NCBI GenBank assembly: GCA_000469685.2
Contig: LS997567.1
Span: 9,702,104-9,766,103 of the forward strand
DNA from: Haemonchus contortus
Taxonomy: Eukaryota > Nematoda > Chromadorea > Rhabditida > Trichostrongylidae
Reading direction: 5' to 3'
DNA length: 64,000 nucleotides
Part shown: positions 11,701 to 22,379 of the stretch, in pieces
Layout: every line of letters begins with the position of its first letter
Position numbering within the stretch: the stretch's first letter is position 1
Translations under genes and position numbers: made by a program
The notes under the pieces: generated by a model
What the model saw: only the letters and a program-made list of their open reading frames with translations
Databases searched by the model: none
What the model was told of the DNA's origin: nothing

Positions 11701-12298
11701 GCATCTCGCGCACATCGATAAACAAGTACCTACGATCGCGCAGTTCACTGACCCCAGTTCTAGTAGGGCACTCACTCACCCATCTTACTATGATCAGCTG
11801 AACGGAATTGAGACTGTCGGAATCAAGTTCCTGGTCAACGGTCTGAATAAAGGAGCTGTGTGGTGAATCGCATTCATGTATCATCCCATAAAAATGTTGG
11901 GGGACGAGGGCTTTCGGAAAGACAGCCAGAGTATAGACAGTCGTTCAGGTACACGATAAAAACTGTCTGACCCCAGAGTTGGACGAAAGCAGCGACTCAG
12001 GTCATGCTAGTATTGGGACGCCGGTTGATCCCTTCATGAGCATGAAACCTGATGTAAGTGAGGTAAGCAGTGATTATCAACAAATCGGTTAGTCTCAAGT
12101 TGAAAGAACTATGGAGAGAGTTGTAATTATAGTCAGCACAAGTTAAAACTCTCTAGACGCGTTCAGATGTCGCTACAGTTTTCGTCAAACACGCCGCTGA
12201 TTCGTCAGCCAGTCGCTTACGGTCCACCCCCTCCCTACGCTCCTCCTCATCATCCAGCAACTATGTTTCCAACCGAACTTTATCATCAGTTTCAATAA
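8791..12298 (+). CDS. ref-2: ZIC-family five-zinc-finger transcription factor (REF-2-like), nine coding exons
   Basis: Coding exons: 8,791-8,834, 9,466-9,564, 9,635-9,707, 9,763-9,903, 9,962-10,085, 11,299-11,411, 11,484-11,540, 11,949-12,053 and 12,167-12,298 (stop TAA). Every junction has GT/AG and the phases join, giving 295 codons. The protein starts [13 protein letters not shown] region with five C2H2 fingers spans about residues 65-205. Finger 1 is the atypical ZIC type (CEWINE … HVSQHH). Finger 2 contains [17 protein letters not shown], finger 3 [10 protein letters not shown], finger 4 [14 protein letters not shown] and finger 5 [12 protein letters not shown], all ZIC signatures. The C-terminus is Pro/His-rich. 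ZIC proteins are nuclear DNA-binding regulators; C. elegans REF-2 acts in ventral epidermal and neural fate. Oddities: finger 5 has four residues between its cysteines (CKIKGC), where vertebrate ZICs have two, and an intron splits it at that point. An earlier start by alternative upstream exons cannot be excluded. Confidence 0.92.
9055..9165 (+). promoter_or_regulatory. GC-richer segment in intron 1, possible regulatory element
   Basis: Within the 631-bp first intron a locally GC-rich stretch contains GACCAATCAC (CCAAT-like), GGCCACACCCAACC (CACCC-like) and GGCGGTGGGCGGCG close together. This clustering stands out against AT-rich surroundings. A regulatory role is an inference only. Confidence 0.25.
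10086..11298 (+). other. Long intron 5 of the ZIC-like gene (1.2 kb)
   Basis: The only long intron of the gene separates the exon ending in finger 3 from the exon carrying finger 4. No repeat ends or open frames of note were seen in it. Long introns of nematode transcription-factor genes often hold enhancers, but no specific site is claimed. Confidence 0.5.
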
Positions 12299-12884
12299 GG
12301 TAGAAAAAGGAACATCCGTCAAAACAGGAACAAGGGATCGACTGTTTACCTGTGAGAACAATATAGGTTTTTTTTTGGGAGTTTTTGACATAATCTTTCG
12401 AACAAGAGACGTATTACAGAGTAAAAGCCTTATAAGTTTGATCCAGTGCTGTTTAAGTGTCCATCTACGAGTTAGGAACTTTACTTGTTATGCTATATGT
12501 AATATTATTACATGTTCCGTCTTATACATTTTGTCTTTTTTTGTACATTGCATTTGCTCACCGGATAATGCCTCGAAGTCCTCGGGTTTACCTTAGACGT
12601 CCGCCACACAGCTCAGCTCATTATATTTTGGGTGCTAAATTGCCTTTGTATGTAGCGGAAACCAATTCTTATCGATTCAGCTGCTAAAGCTAAACTACTG
12701 CGTTGCTTCGAAGCATTGACAGTCGAGGGGATTGACCGAGAGGCTTATCGACAAACATTAACTCGCCCTCGTAGTCCTCTGCTCCAAGCAAAGGCACCTG
12801 AAAGTTCCAAATCAGACAGGATTCTCTATGTGTCATACGAAATTGTTCGTACATACAGTGAATCGCAATGAATGTTTTACTCAA

Positions 12885-12890
12885 AATAAA
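12885..12890 (+). terminator. Candidate polyadenylation signal AATAAA
   Basis: An AATAAA lies about 590 bp past the stop codon of the ZIC-like gene, in AT-rich sequence. It is the first canonical signal I noticed downstream, implying a 3'UTR of roughly 0.6 kb. A nearer non-canonical signal is possible. Confidence 0.35.
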
Positions 12891-13026
12891 TCTTTATGGA
12901 TAGAAAACTACATTTGTATTATGTGTATGATTGTAGCCAAATAACATCAACAGATTGTTTGTAGATGCGAGTTCAAACGTCGGCTTGTAATGTTTGCCGA
13001 CTCATCTGAGTTCTTTGTTGCGCAGG

Positions 13027-13038
13027 CACGTGACGTCA
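13027..13038. promoter_or_regulatory. Overlapping E-box CACGTG and CRE TGACGTCA
   Basis: The string CACGTGACGTCA combines a perfect E-box palindrome with a perfect cAMP-response-element palindrome. A GC-rich stretch (GCGCGGCGGCGAACGCGCGG) follows 50 bp later. It could mark a promoter, but no gene start was found beside it. Confidence 0.3.
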
Positions 13039-13290
13039 TTCAGTAATAACTTGTGATTGGAAGACACTAACAAACGTAGTCGCGCGGCGGCGAACGCGCG
13101 GTCTAAGGAGGTTGTCTCATGTGGACATGAATTAATATTCCATGATCGACGCAAAGTTTCTATTCTTAAATTGTACCCATAAAGGGTGATGCGTTTGTTT
13201 CCTCAAGCATCGCACAAATGATGACTTGAAAAATACTATCGAAACAAAGCTCCTAACGTACTCGTCCAGATATGCCAACTACCACCCTTT

Positions 13291-13493
13291 GAGATAAGCA
13301 AACCACACAGTTTGGGTCCTCTGCTGGATGCATTTGCATTCTCTCTGTTTGCTTTCAATTTTACTTTAACGCATATTTTATGCTTCTTCTTGACTGCAAC
13401 TTCATTCTTATAGTTGTGGGAGTAAAATCAAAATGAACAGAGAGAATGTCAATGCATTCCGCAGAAGAGCCAAACTGTCTGGTTTGCTTATCT
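13291..13493. repeat. Inverted repeat with 59-60-bp arms, MITE-like
   Basis: GAGATAAGCAAACCACACAG… at 13,291-13,349 is matched by its reverse complement at 13,434-13,493 with a few mismatches; about 84 bp separate the arms. No target duplication could be fixed by eye. Confidence 0.6.
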
Positions 13494-13914
13494 CCCACTC
13501 CTTGGTGCTATGTTGAGCTAGCGTCTTTGCTAAATGAATGTTTGAGGCTAGAATTTTGAAAGCTATGGCCCTGCCATTGGAGATGGTGAAAACCGGTTGA
13601 GCATGTGTTACATCACTCTATGTATTGGTAGCTGTAGGTAGCTCCACGGTGAGTTGAGTTTTTCATAACTTGTCTTTTTCTATGGATGGAATCACATTCA
13701 GTAGGCCGAGGTGACATTGCAATAGCTTTTGTATAATGGCAATATGGTTTGCCGCTTACTTGAAAGAATGATCTGCCAAAGCCGGCCATACTAAGCGTGT
13801 AAATCGCAGCAAAGCGACAAGTGTGGCAACGCGGGCAATGCTGCGCCACTCATGCGCTCATTTCCTCATCAAAGCTACTTCGCAAAAAACAGTCAACAGG
13901 CGGCAATTTGATGA

Positions 13915-13970
13915 CTCCATGAAATCATCAAAATTATTGAAGCCACAATAATTTTGATGATTTCATGGAG
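13915..13970. repeat. Perfect 23-bp inverted repeat, 10-bp loop
   Basis: Arms 13,915-13,937 and 13,948-13,970 are exact reverse complements (CTCCATGAAATCATCAAAAT…). The loop repeats the GAAGCCACA motif that also begins the next hairpin. Confidence 0.75.
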
Positions 13971-13979
13971 CCACAATGA

Positions 13980-14040
13980 AGCCACAAGGGATAGCGGTCG
14001 ATATACTAGTGCTCTGGAAGAATGGCTATCCCTTGTGGCT
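13980..14040. repeat. Perfect 16-bp inverted repeat, 29-bp loop
   Basis: AGCCACAAGGGATAGC at 13,980-13,995 is exactly complementary to GCTATCCCTTGTGGCT at 14,025-14,040. It directly follows another perfect hairpin and lies just upstream of the LINE. Confidence 0.75.
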
Positions 14041-14299
14041 GGGGAGTTTGTAAATCAAGAAATAAACCACCAAAGCAGGTCTATTTATCCGGAATTCTCT
14101 TTATAGCTCCTCGAGGCAATTGTTCTTGTCTACTTTTCTATCGGTTTTATATTGTGAGACTTTTTGTGGCAGAAGTCGAAACAGATTAACTATTGCCACC
14201 CTTGGAGGTCATATTAAGCATATCGTCATGAATTCTGGTTTTGCGCTTTCTTCTATTCAGGAGTCAACACAGGGATTTCCTAAACTTGGAACTGTTTCG

Positions 14300-15064
14300 A
14301 TGGCAGCTGAAGACAAGAATGTATCTGATGCCATACAACTACTTAGCGAAGATAGCTCTGTTCCTGCTCACGTCAAAGTAATTCTGGTTTATCTGTTGGA
14401 AAACCCTCAACGCAAGGACACTGAGTTATCCAACATGAAATCACGTGAAGCTAAACTGTTGGAAGAAAACATGTCATTGAAACGAGAAATATCATCTCTC
14501 TAGGCTAAGCTATCGAACAACACTTCGGGAAATCCTGTTCTGGAGGTGAACACAGGGGAGCCTAGGCCGCTTGATGCGAACTCTCCTGAAGAGTTCGAAA
14601 GACGCCGATCTGTTGTTATAGTTGGGATGGCTGAGTGTCAAGATCCCAATCTGATTCCACCTGTGATTCATGACATTCAAAACGTTACCAAGTTGCTACA
14701 GTTCCTGGGTATTGAATGCATGCCGCTTTGTTCATACAGGATGGGTAAACCTCACAATCAACGTCCCCGTTTGTTAAAGGTAGTTCTCCCATCAAGGATT
14801 TTCCAAATAACGATGTTGAGACGTTCTTCCCGCCTAAGGTTTTACCCCGTTAAAGGTATATTTATTAGACCTTCTTTAACTAAAGAGGAACGCATGAATA
14901 TACGATTCTCGCGGGGTCGCCGTAATGGTTCACATGCATTTCGGCATAACGTTGATAGTTCCTTTACTATGATTTCTATGAATCCTTCTCAACAGCGACA
15001 TCCCTTATCCAATTCATCAGGTGTATCGGCTCCTAACTCTGAGTCTTCCAATAATTTAAACTGA
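14300..15064 (+). pseudogene. LINE ORF1 with one in-frame stop
   Basis: The frame starts MAAEDKNVSDAIQLL and includes a heptad-like segment (REAKLLEENMSLKREISSL), which suggests a coiled coil. It then meets a TAG at 14,501-14,503 and resumes in the same frame. The second half has RRRSVVIVGMAE and RPRLLKVVLPSR with IRPSLTKEER, the RNA-recognition-like block seen in ORF1 proteins of CR1-type elements. It would bind element RNA. The frame is also open upstream of 14,300, so the true start is uncertain. Confidence 0.7.
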
Positions 15065-15073
15065 AAGATCATC

Positions 15074-18000
15074 ATAGGCTTGAAAGGAACGCACTGTCTT
15101 GTCTTTTTGCTAATGTTAGGTCTCTTCCGAAAAATTCTAGCAACATTGATCTTTTACTAAAATATGGTTATGATTTGAACGTGTTTTGTGAAACTTGGCT
15201 ATGCTCTTCTCATTCCATTAGTTCGTTACTAGATGATGATAACTACAATACCCTCCCTAATTATTCAAAAAAGGCGAAAAAGACGCGGATTCGCGTCTTT
15301 TTCGTCTTTTCTCTATAACTAGGTGAGTTTACACTTTTTTAATGTATGATGTTACATAGTTCGACTCAGCTCGTCGAGGTCTATAGAATGGTGAGTTCAA
15401 AATTTGGAAAACTTTGATTTTTAAGTCCTCGGTCCACCGAAGTTCCTGGGGGTACGTCATTAGCGGCGACGCTCGCCATAATTATAACCAGAAGGCATTC
15501 TCCTCAATTGAAAGTATTCAGTGAGTTGTAGGGCAGCTGTCATATTTGAAAACTAAGCAGAAAGTAGACCATTGCATTATACATGCTTTTCTGATCATTT
15601 TGGTACCATTTTTTCCGAAATGGACGAATTCAGTCGCGCACCAATCTTGAACGATAGCGACTTTTTAATTTGAGAAATAGCAAAAATGAGTTGATTCCCA
15701 ATGCTAGTAAATGATCTATCTACACTTCAGTAATAGTGCTTCCCTACAGTATGCATATTGTATGCACGAGTTCAATAGTAACGGAGTTTTTATCGTCCAA
15801 ATTCCGGTTTGCGGCATATTTTCGCACAAAACTTACGTTTTCTTGCGTTTTCAAGTAGGATTTTCGATGTTCATGAGTAAGTTACGCCTATCATCGAAAG
15901 TATTCACACTGAACTTTTTGTGAACAACCACGGATATGAGTAATAGTTACTTGTTTTGATCCTCAGGCTTCATAAATAGCTTCCGATCTCAGCGCAAATT
16001 ACAGGAGACTGAACCACATATTTTTTTATTTGAAGTAAACGTATGAAATCCTACACCGTTAAAATCCATTTCCAAAAAGCTATTCAGCGGTATAAAAAAC
16101 CACTTAACGAATCACACTTCGAATTAACACCTTTAGCGCCATAATTCCATTCTACTCCGCCACTCGGCCACTCAATTAGGCATGTGGCTCGAGTGGCCGA
16201 GGCAGCATATTGATTGATTGCCTGTTTGCTTCGATGTGCGCCATCAATCGAACATTCCTAGAAATTTGCTCTCGTGATTGAATGTGCACAATTCTAACAC
16301 GCAACTGTTTCCAGTAAACCTCACTTTGCAGATTACGATATTTCTTTTCTACTGGGGTTGAGTCATACTTTTGGAATTCATTTTATGGAGTGATGGTCGT
16401 ATTTCTCGTTTGCATTTGTATCATTTCCACCTTGTACATTTCTGGAAGCCGATGATGCATCGTCTTTCCAAGAAGCTGTTACAGCACCTTGAGTCGATCC
16501 CTAGTATTGTCCCTCGACCTTAGCGGCTCCCACAGTAATTACCGAAGGAGTTTCTTCGCACCTCGACAATAGCCTGCCTACTAATGGTGCCGCAGTCGTA
16601 AATTGTTTTACAACCTACACATTCAAATGCAGCCGCTATTATCTCTTACTAGTGAGCATGATAATGATACAATTATTCAAGTTGCAAAGTTTTTGTTGCA
16701 AACACAAGAATATCCACAATTACTATGAAAAATTCGCGTTGTGGGAGGAGTTGTCACAAAAAAACTTACATTTCTTGAAAATCATCTTGTTTTGCAAAGC
16801 GAGGTGAAGCAGTTGCGTGTTAGAATTGTGCACATTCAATCACGAGAGCAAATTTCTAGGAATGTTCGATTGATGGCGCACATCGAAACAAACAGGCAAT
16901 CAATCAATATGCTGCCTCGGCCACTCGAGCCACATGCCTAATTGAGTGGCCGAGTGGCGGAGTAGAATGGAATTATGGTGCTAAAGGTGTTAATTCGAAG
17001 TGTGATTCGTTAAGTGATTTTTATACCGCTGAATAGCTTTTTGGAAATGGATTTTAACGGTGTAGGATTTCATACGTTTACTTCAAATAAAAAAATATGT
17101 GGTTCAGTCTCCTGTACTTTGGGCTGAGATCGGAAGCTATTTATGAAGCCTGAGGATCCAAACAAGTAACTATTACTCATATCCGTGGTTGTTCACAAAA
17201 AGTTTAGTATGAACACTTTCGATGATAGGCGTAACTTACTCATGAACATCGAAAATCCTACTTGAAAACGCAAGAAAACGTAAGTTTTGTGCGAAAATAT
17301 GCCGCAAACCGGAATTTGGACGATAAAAACTCTGTTACTACTGAACTCGTGCATACAATATGCATACTGTAGGGAAGCACTATTTCTGAAGTGTAGGTAG
17401 ATCATTTACTAGCATTGGAAATCAACTCATATTTGCTATTTCTCAAATTAAAAAGTCGCTATCGTTCAAGAATGGTGCACGACTGAATTCGTCCATTTCG
17501 GAAAAAATGGTACCAAAATGATCAGAAAAGCATGTATAATGCAATGGTCTACTTTCTGCTTAGTTTTCAAATATGACAGCTGCCCTACAACTCACTGAAT
17601 ACTTTCAATTGAGGAGAATGCCTTCTGGTTATAATTATGGCGAGCGTCGCCGCTAATGACGTACCCCCAGGAACTTCGGTGGTCCGAGGACTTAAAAATC
17701 AAAGTTTTCCAAGTTTTGAACTCACCATTCTATAGACCTCGACGAGCTGAGTCGAACTATATAACATCATACATTAAAAAAGTGTAAACTCACCTAGTTA
17801 TAGAGAAAAGACGAAAAAGACGCGAATCCGCGTCTTTTTCGCCTTTTTTTGAATAATTAGGGAGGGTATTGTACGGTGTATAGCGATGTGATAGGCGCGG
17901 AAAACAAGGAGGGGGAGTGATGATTCCCATAAGAAAGATATTCTACTACATTGAGGTGTTTTCAGACTCTGTCAAAGATGGTTACGAAATTTTATCAGTG

Positions 18001-20480
18001 GACATTCTTTTTGATAATGCTAAAATAAGGCTCATGGTGGTGTACAGAGCCCCATCTTGTTCCTCAGCAAACAGTGAGCAGCTTATAAGTGCCATAAGTG
18101 ATTTAACTATGTGGGAACATCCTACTGTTGTAGTGGGTGATTTAAATTTTCAGGAGATAGATTGGGCTAACCTCACAGCACGTCGTTCCATCTCCGCCGC
18201 CGTTTTTCTGGATATGTTGACAACACATAACTTTAAGCAATACGTTGTCGAGCCAACAAGGGATGGAAGGATCTTGGACCTAATACTGCTACCCTAGTTA
18301 CTAAAGTATTAGTGGGGTCTCCAATTGGAAACAGTGACCATGAAAGTCTCTCTTTCTGTATTAATCATCACTATTAGGAACCTCAATTCACGCTTCACAG
18401 GGATTTCAGGAGCTGTGACTTCGGAAAAGTTTGTGACTTCCTTTAAACAGTGGCTTGGAGAGATTCTTTTGAAACCACTTTCACTGTTGATGGGAGGTAT
18501 GAGATGTTTCTGGCTATTTTGCAGCATGCCACTCGCGGGTACCTTCCACCTTATCTACGGAATATGGCAGAGCATCGTGTATGTTTGTTTTATGCGGCAA
18601 AAAACTCTCAATCAGAAGCAGAATGGGAGAAATTCTACGGGCTCTTTCGAAAATTTGATTATCTACTCAGAAAATACAATAGGAACTTAGAAAAGAAGAT
18701 ACTGAGGCGCGGAAATAAAAAGGAGTTCTACAAACTGCTGAACAAGAAGCTTGGAACACCGCAGAAAATTTCTTGCCTGAAGAAAGATGGGAACGTGGTG
18801 GTACTAGATAGTGATAAAGCTAATGTGCTAGCTGATAAGTTTACCGAAGTGTTCTCTGAAAAAGATGATACTTTCCCCAAGTTCTCTTCTGTCATTTCAA
18901 GCCCCATGAAGGACTTCCCATGGTTTGATGGTAGTTCAGTGCACGCTCTCTTGAAAAAATTACCTTCTTCCTACTCGTTGACGCCAGATTGCATTCCAGC
19001 TTTGTTTGTAAAAAATATTGCGCATATAACAGCGGATCCCTTAGCTTACATTTTCAATCAGTCACTTTGTTTCTCTGAGGTCCCCCGTAGGTGGAAACAT
19101 TCATTCGTCACTCCATTACTGAAAAAGGAGCCGTCACATTCGGTAGATAATTATAGGCCTGTCAGCATGACCTCTTACTTCTGTCGTTTGTTTGAGAAAG
19201 TCTTGAAAAGACACGTCATGTCACACTTGGATGGCAACGGAATTATTCCAACTAATCAGCATGGGTTTGTCCCCGGACGATCTGTTGAAACCAATCTCTT
19301 AGAATGTGTCAATGACTGGAGCGACTACCTTGATAACAAAAAATCGTGTGACATAATTTATTTCGACTTCTCCAAGGCATTTGATAAGGTTAACCATTCT
19401 AAGCTCGTAAGCAAGTTGGTTCACCTTAAGTTCCATCCTCTAACATGCAGTTGGATAAAGCAGTCCCTTTCTGAGAGAACTTTCCAAGTTCGGATTGGAT
19501 CCGTTTTTTCGGGACTGAAAAATGTCACAAGTGGGGTTCCTCAAGGTGGAGTATTATCTCCTATACTTTTCGCTATATATACAGCTGAACTCCCCGAATT
19601 GCTCGAAGAATGTGGAGTTAAGTGCAAGCAATTTGTTGATGACATCAAATTCTATAGGATGATTGAAAGTGAAGATGATATAGGAATGATTCGAAATGCT
19701 TTACACGCTATTTCTGAATGGTCTAAACAATGGAACTTGTCACTAGCTCCTGAAAAGACTGTGTATATGAGAATGGGTTCTTCTAGTCTGCTACAACCAA
19801 TCAACTTGATGATCATCTTCTTAAGAGTGTCTCTTCCGTCAAAGATCTTGGTTTTCATTATGATAACAAACTTTGTTTCTCCCAACATTTGGAAATGATT
19901 TACAAGAAAGCTACGTATAGGACATACCAAATTTTCAAGGGTCTTTCAGTGAGTGATGAAGATCTTCTCGTGAGGGCTTATAAAACGTACATTAGGCCGA
20001 TTGCAGAGTGTGGATCAACAGTATTTTGCCCTTATAAGCAGAAGGAAATTCGGCTAATTGAAAAAATTCAAAATAATTTCACCCGTAAAGTATTCATCAG
20101 ATCTGGAGGGCACAAGTATTCAAGGCCACCTCGTGTGTCTAATAGGAATAAAGAGTACAAGTTGCACACGCTTCGTTATCGGAGAAAATATTTCGATGTG
20201 TGTATGGTCTTTAAGCTGCTAACTGGTATTGCTAGGATTGGTGCGTCTAATTCTATGGTATGATCAACTCTAGAACTAGAGGGTGGTCAATAAAGATATC
20301 CTATGCCACGCCTAAAACGAATATAAAGCGACATAGCTTCACTTGTCGTGCAGGGTCTGAGTTCACGACTCTTAAAACTACAGTACCAATAACGTCTTCC
20401 GCATTCCGACTATTCAAGCGCCTAAGTAAGTTGGAATTGTTGTGTTTTAGTGAGCACTTGTGTAATAGGATTTGTTTGTA
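15074..20480 (+). pseudogene. LINE ORF2: APE endonuclease and reverse transcriptase, interrupted
   Basis: The endonuclease starts before the insert (NVRSLPKN, LNVFCETWL at about 15,110-15,205). It continues after it (QGGGVMIP, VVYRAPSCSS, VVVGDLNF, then SDHES after a frameshift near 18,295). The RT spans 18,450-19,898: DNYRPVSMTS, YFDFSKAFDKVNH, SGVPQGGVLSPILF and the catalytic box FVDD, where FADD is usual. A further frameshift near 19,790 leads to a C-terminal part at 19,889-20,263. Other lesions are a TAG at 17,881-17,883 and a TAA near 18,444. The product would nick target DNA and copy element RNA; this copy cannot. Confidence 0.85.
15246..17871. mobile_element. 2,626-bp TA-flanked element with 1,066-bp terminal inverted repeats
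   Basis: The ends are CAATACCCTCCCTAATTA and its reverse complement. TA flanks both sides (15,244-15,245 and 17,872-17,873). Arms 15,246-about 16,313 and about 16,806-17,871 are nearly identical; the central 0.5 kb is unique and has no transposase frame. Removing the element with one TA rejoins the LINE reading frame (AAC TAC GGT), confirming the borders. Near each tip sits a short palindrome around GACGCGGATTCGCGTC. The TA duplication suggests Tc1/mariner-type mobilisation, but the ends are not the usual CAGT. The two similar 70-codon frames at 15,711 (+) and 17,193 (-) are just mirror images in the arms. Confidence 0.9.
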
Positions 20481-20533
20481 ACTTTAGTCTGATTCTTCAA
20501 CCTCGTTCTCTTGCGTTTGCCTTATGTACAACG

Positions 20534-20568
20534 TTATAAATAAATAAATAAATAAATAAATAAGTAAA
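20534..20568 (+). repeat. TAAA microsatellite, LINE 3' tail
   Basis: About seven TAAA units close the LINE, as simple repeats do at the 3' end of many non-LTR elements. Confidence 0.8.
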
Positions 20569-20569
20569 C

Positions 20570-22370
20570 AAATCCTATTATGATGACTCGTCCAAAACTC
20601 ACTAGAACCTAGAACTTACTAGAATTAAAGAATAGAGCTAAAGTTTGTAGTTCAGTGGTCTAGATGATAATCCGTTTCAAATGATTAAACCTCAAAAAAA
20701 TGAAGAATCAAGCTAGAGCATTCAGTTCTTCTAACTTGTGCTGAGCAGAAATATCCGTAGTAAATTCGTCCCCATGTAAATTATTCTGAGGAAATGAAAT
20801 CATACACCATTCATGTGAATGATTGGCGGTATCTCCTGAAATATCTAATTCTGGGGTTTCCGATGAGAAATCGGTTCCATGAACTTTCAATGGCAGAATG
20901 GTTGATCATATCGCATTACCCAATCGCACATAGCATCTACTAGAAAACTTTGTAAGGTCAAATGAAGGACGAGCTCAATGAAAGTTACTCTAGCCTCATC
21001 AGTCCGAGAGTTTTCGTATATTATTCCTTCCAGTCCAAGGAAAAGCGTACATCAGAAGGAACAGTTCAAGATAATCCCTGGTTATCCAGATTATTAATGA
21101 AAGAGAATGTCTAGAATAGTGCGATATAGGCAAAGGAAGCACGCGAATCGGTATTCTCAAAGTGATAATTTCAAAGTGATAAAAAGTTTTGAAAAGATCG
21201 TTAAAAAGGGGCTAGACGAGAATAAGAAAAAAAAGAATTAGGCGGGGTGTCTGGACGAGTTATACAATGTGAGTCATTGCGTAAGTGTGGGTACTGGTGG
21301 AAGTAGCGCAAACTGTATCGCCTTGGCACTCGCTTGGCACATCATCGGTCGATGGGTGTGGACATCTCTGTCTTGATGTAGAAATAGAAGTCAACTTGAC
21401 GCATTCACATCAATTTTTATAGATCCGGAAGTAAAACTCGGAGTGAAATCCCATTTCTAACCATTAAACTATAGTAATTTTCAATGTTTCCCAATATTCG
21501 CCCCGCTTAAACGAAATTCGTGACTTTCCCTTATCTCGGGCTTTTTAAAAACAAGGGATCACTACGACTACCGATCATGGAAAGAGAACATTACAAGAGT
21601 CGTGATGAGCTATTTTCAATGTACTATCTGAATTTGCCACAAGCTTATATGAAGGAATAAGTGTAGCTTCCTTCGGTGTAAAGCACTATTTCTTCTATCT
21701 CTTCCTAGGCTTGTTTGAATCTGAAGGATGGAAGGATAGACAAGGCAACAATGCAGGTACTGCGGGTTCATAAGGACAATTTGTTTGATAGCCTTCTATA
21801 ATTAAGGTTACTCAGCACTTGCATTCCTTCCCTAACCCGAAATTTGGTTCCGAAAACCAATTCTGATCAGTTTTTGCTTATTCTGGACTTATTTCCAACG
21901 CAGAAGAGATTGAAACAAAACACTGGTAAAAACGTTCCTAGGAATTTTCGTCAAAATGCGAATCAGTTAGATATCATTAGTTAGAAATTCAGTGTAGCCC
22001 CTTAAATTTACAGCTGATCTAGCCATAGAGACCATCTTATTATAGAACAGACGATCTTTCAAGGGGCGAAAAATGAATTCTACTACATAACAGTACAGCC
22101 CGGCTAGCACCGGCTCCCCTCCTTCTCGTGTTAGAATTGCCTCCCCGTCTGCATTTTTCTTAAATTTGGAGGCTTTGGTGGACGAGAACAGGAGCTATTC
22201 ATTATCGGCCAAAAACAGAAGCAGCCAACTCATTTTGTGCGCGCCCCTTTCGTTATGAACAATCCTCCTTAGTTCTGGGCGTTTTAGGAACTCGATTTAT
22301 TTCCGACTTATTCAACCCTGGCTTCGAAATTTCGCTTCAAGTCTAAATTAAAATTTTTTGCCCACGCATC
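20570..22370. other. No gene; contains second copy of a dispersed repeat
   Basis: The interval 21,105-21,365 resembles 841-1,265 (shared AATAGTGCGAT, GAATCGGT, GGGGCTAGACGAGAAT, TATACAATGTGA blocks). The rest shows no domain-bearing frame. Confidence 0.45.
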
Positions 22371-22379
22371 GCCTCCTGT

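Larger units (their letters stand above)
14050..20568 (+). mobile_element. CR1-like LINE, decayed, split by a long-TIR element
   Basis: Two consecutive frames (ORF1, then ORF2 with APE endonuclease and reverse transcriptase) and a 3' tail of TAAA repeats define a non-LTR retrotransposon. Its net length without the insert is about 3.9 kb. The 5' end is not certain. Internal stops and frameshifts show it is inactive. RT motifs and the ORF1 type place it with CR1/Jockey-like elements; the exact clade would need a tree. Confidence 0.85.

Noticed and set aside
15711..17405. Two near-identical 70-codon frames at 15,711-15,923 (+) and 17,193-17,405 (-)
   Set aside because: They are the same sequence in the two inverted arms of the TA-flanked element; similarity follows from the palindrome, not from coding constraint.
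15246..17871. LTR retrotransposon interpretation of the 1-kb terminal repeats
   Set aside because: The repeats are inverted, not direct, and the target duplication is the dinucleotide TA.
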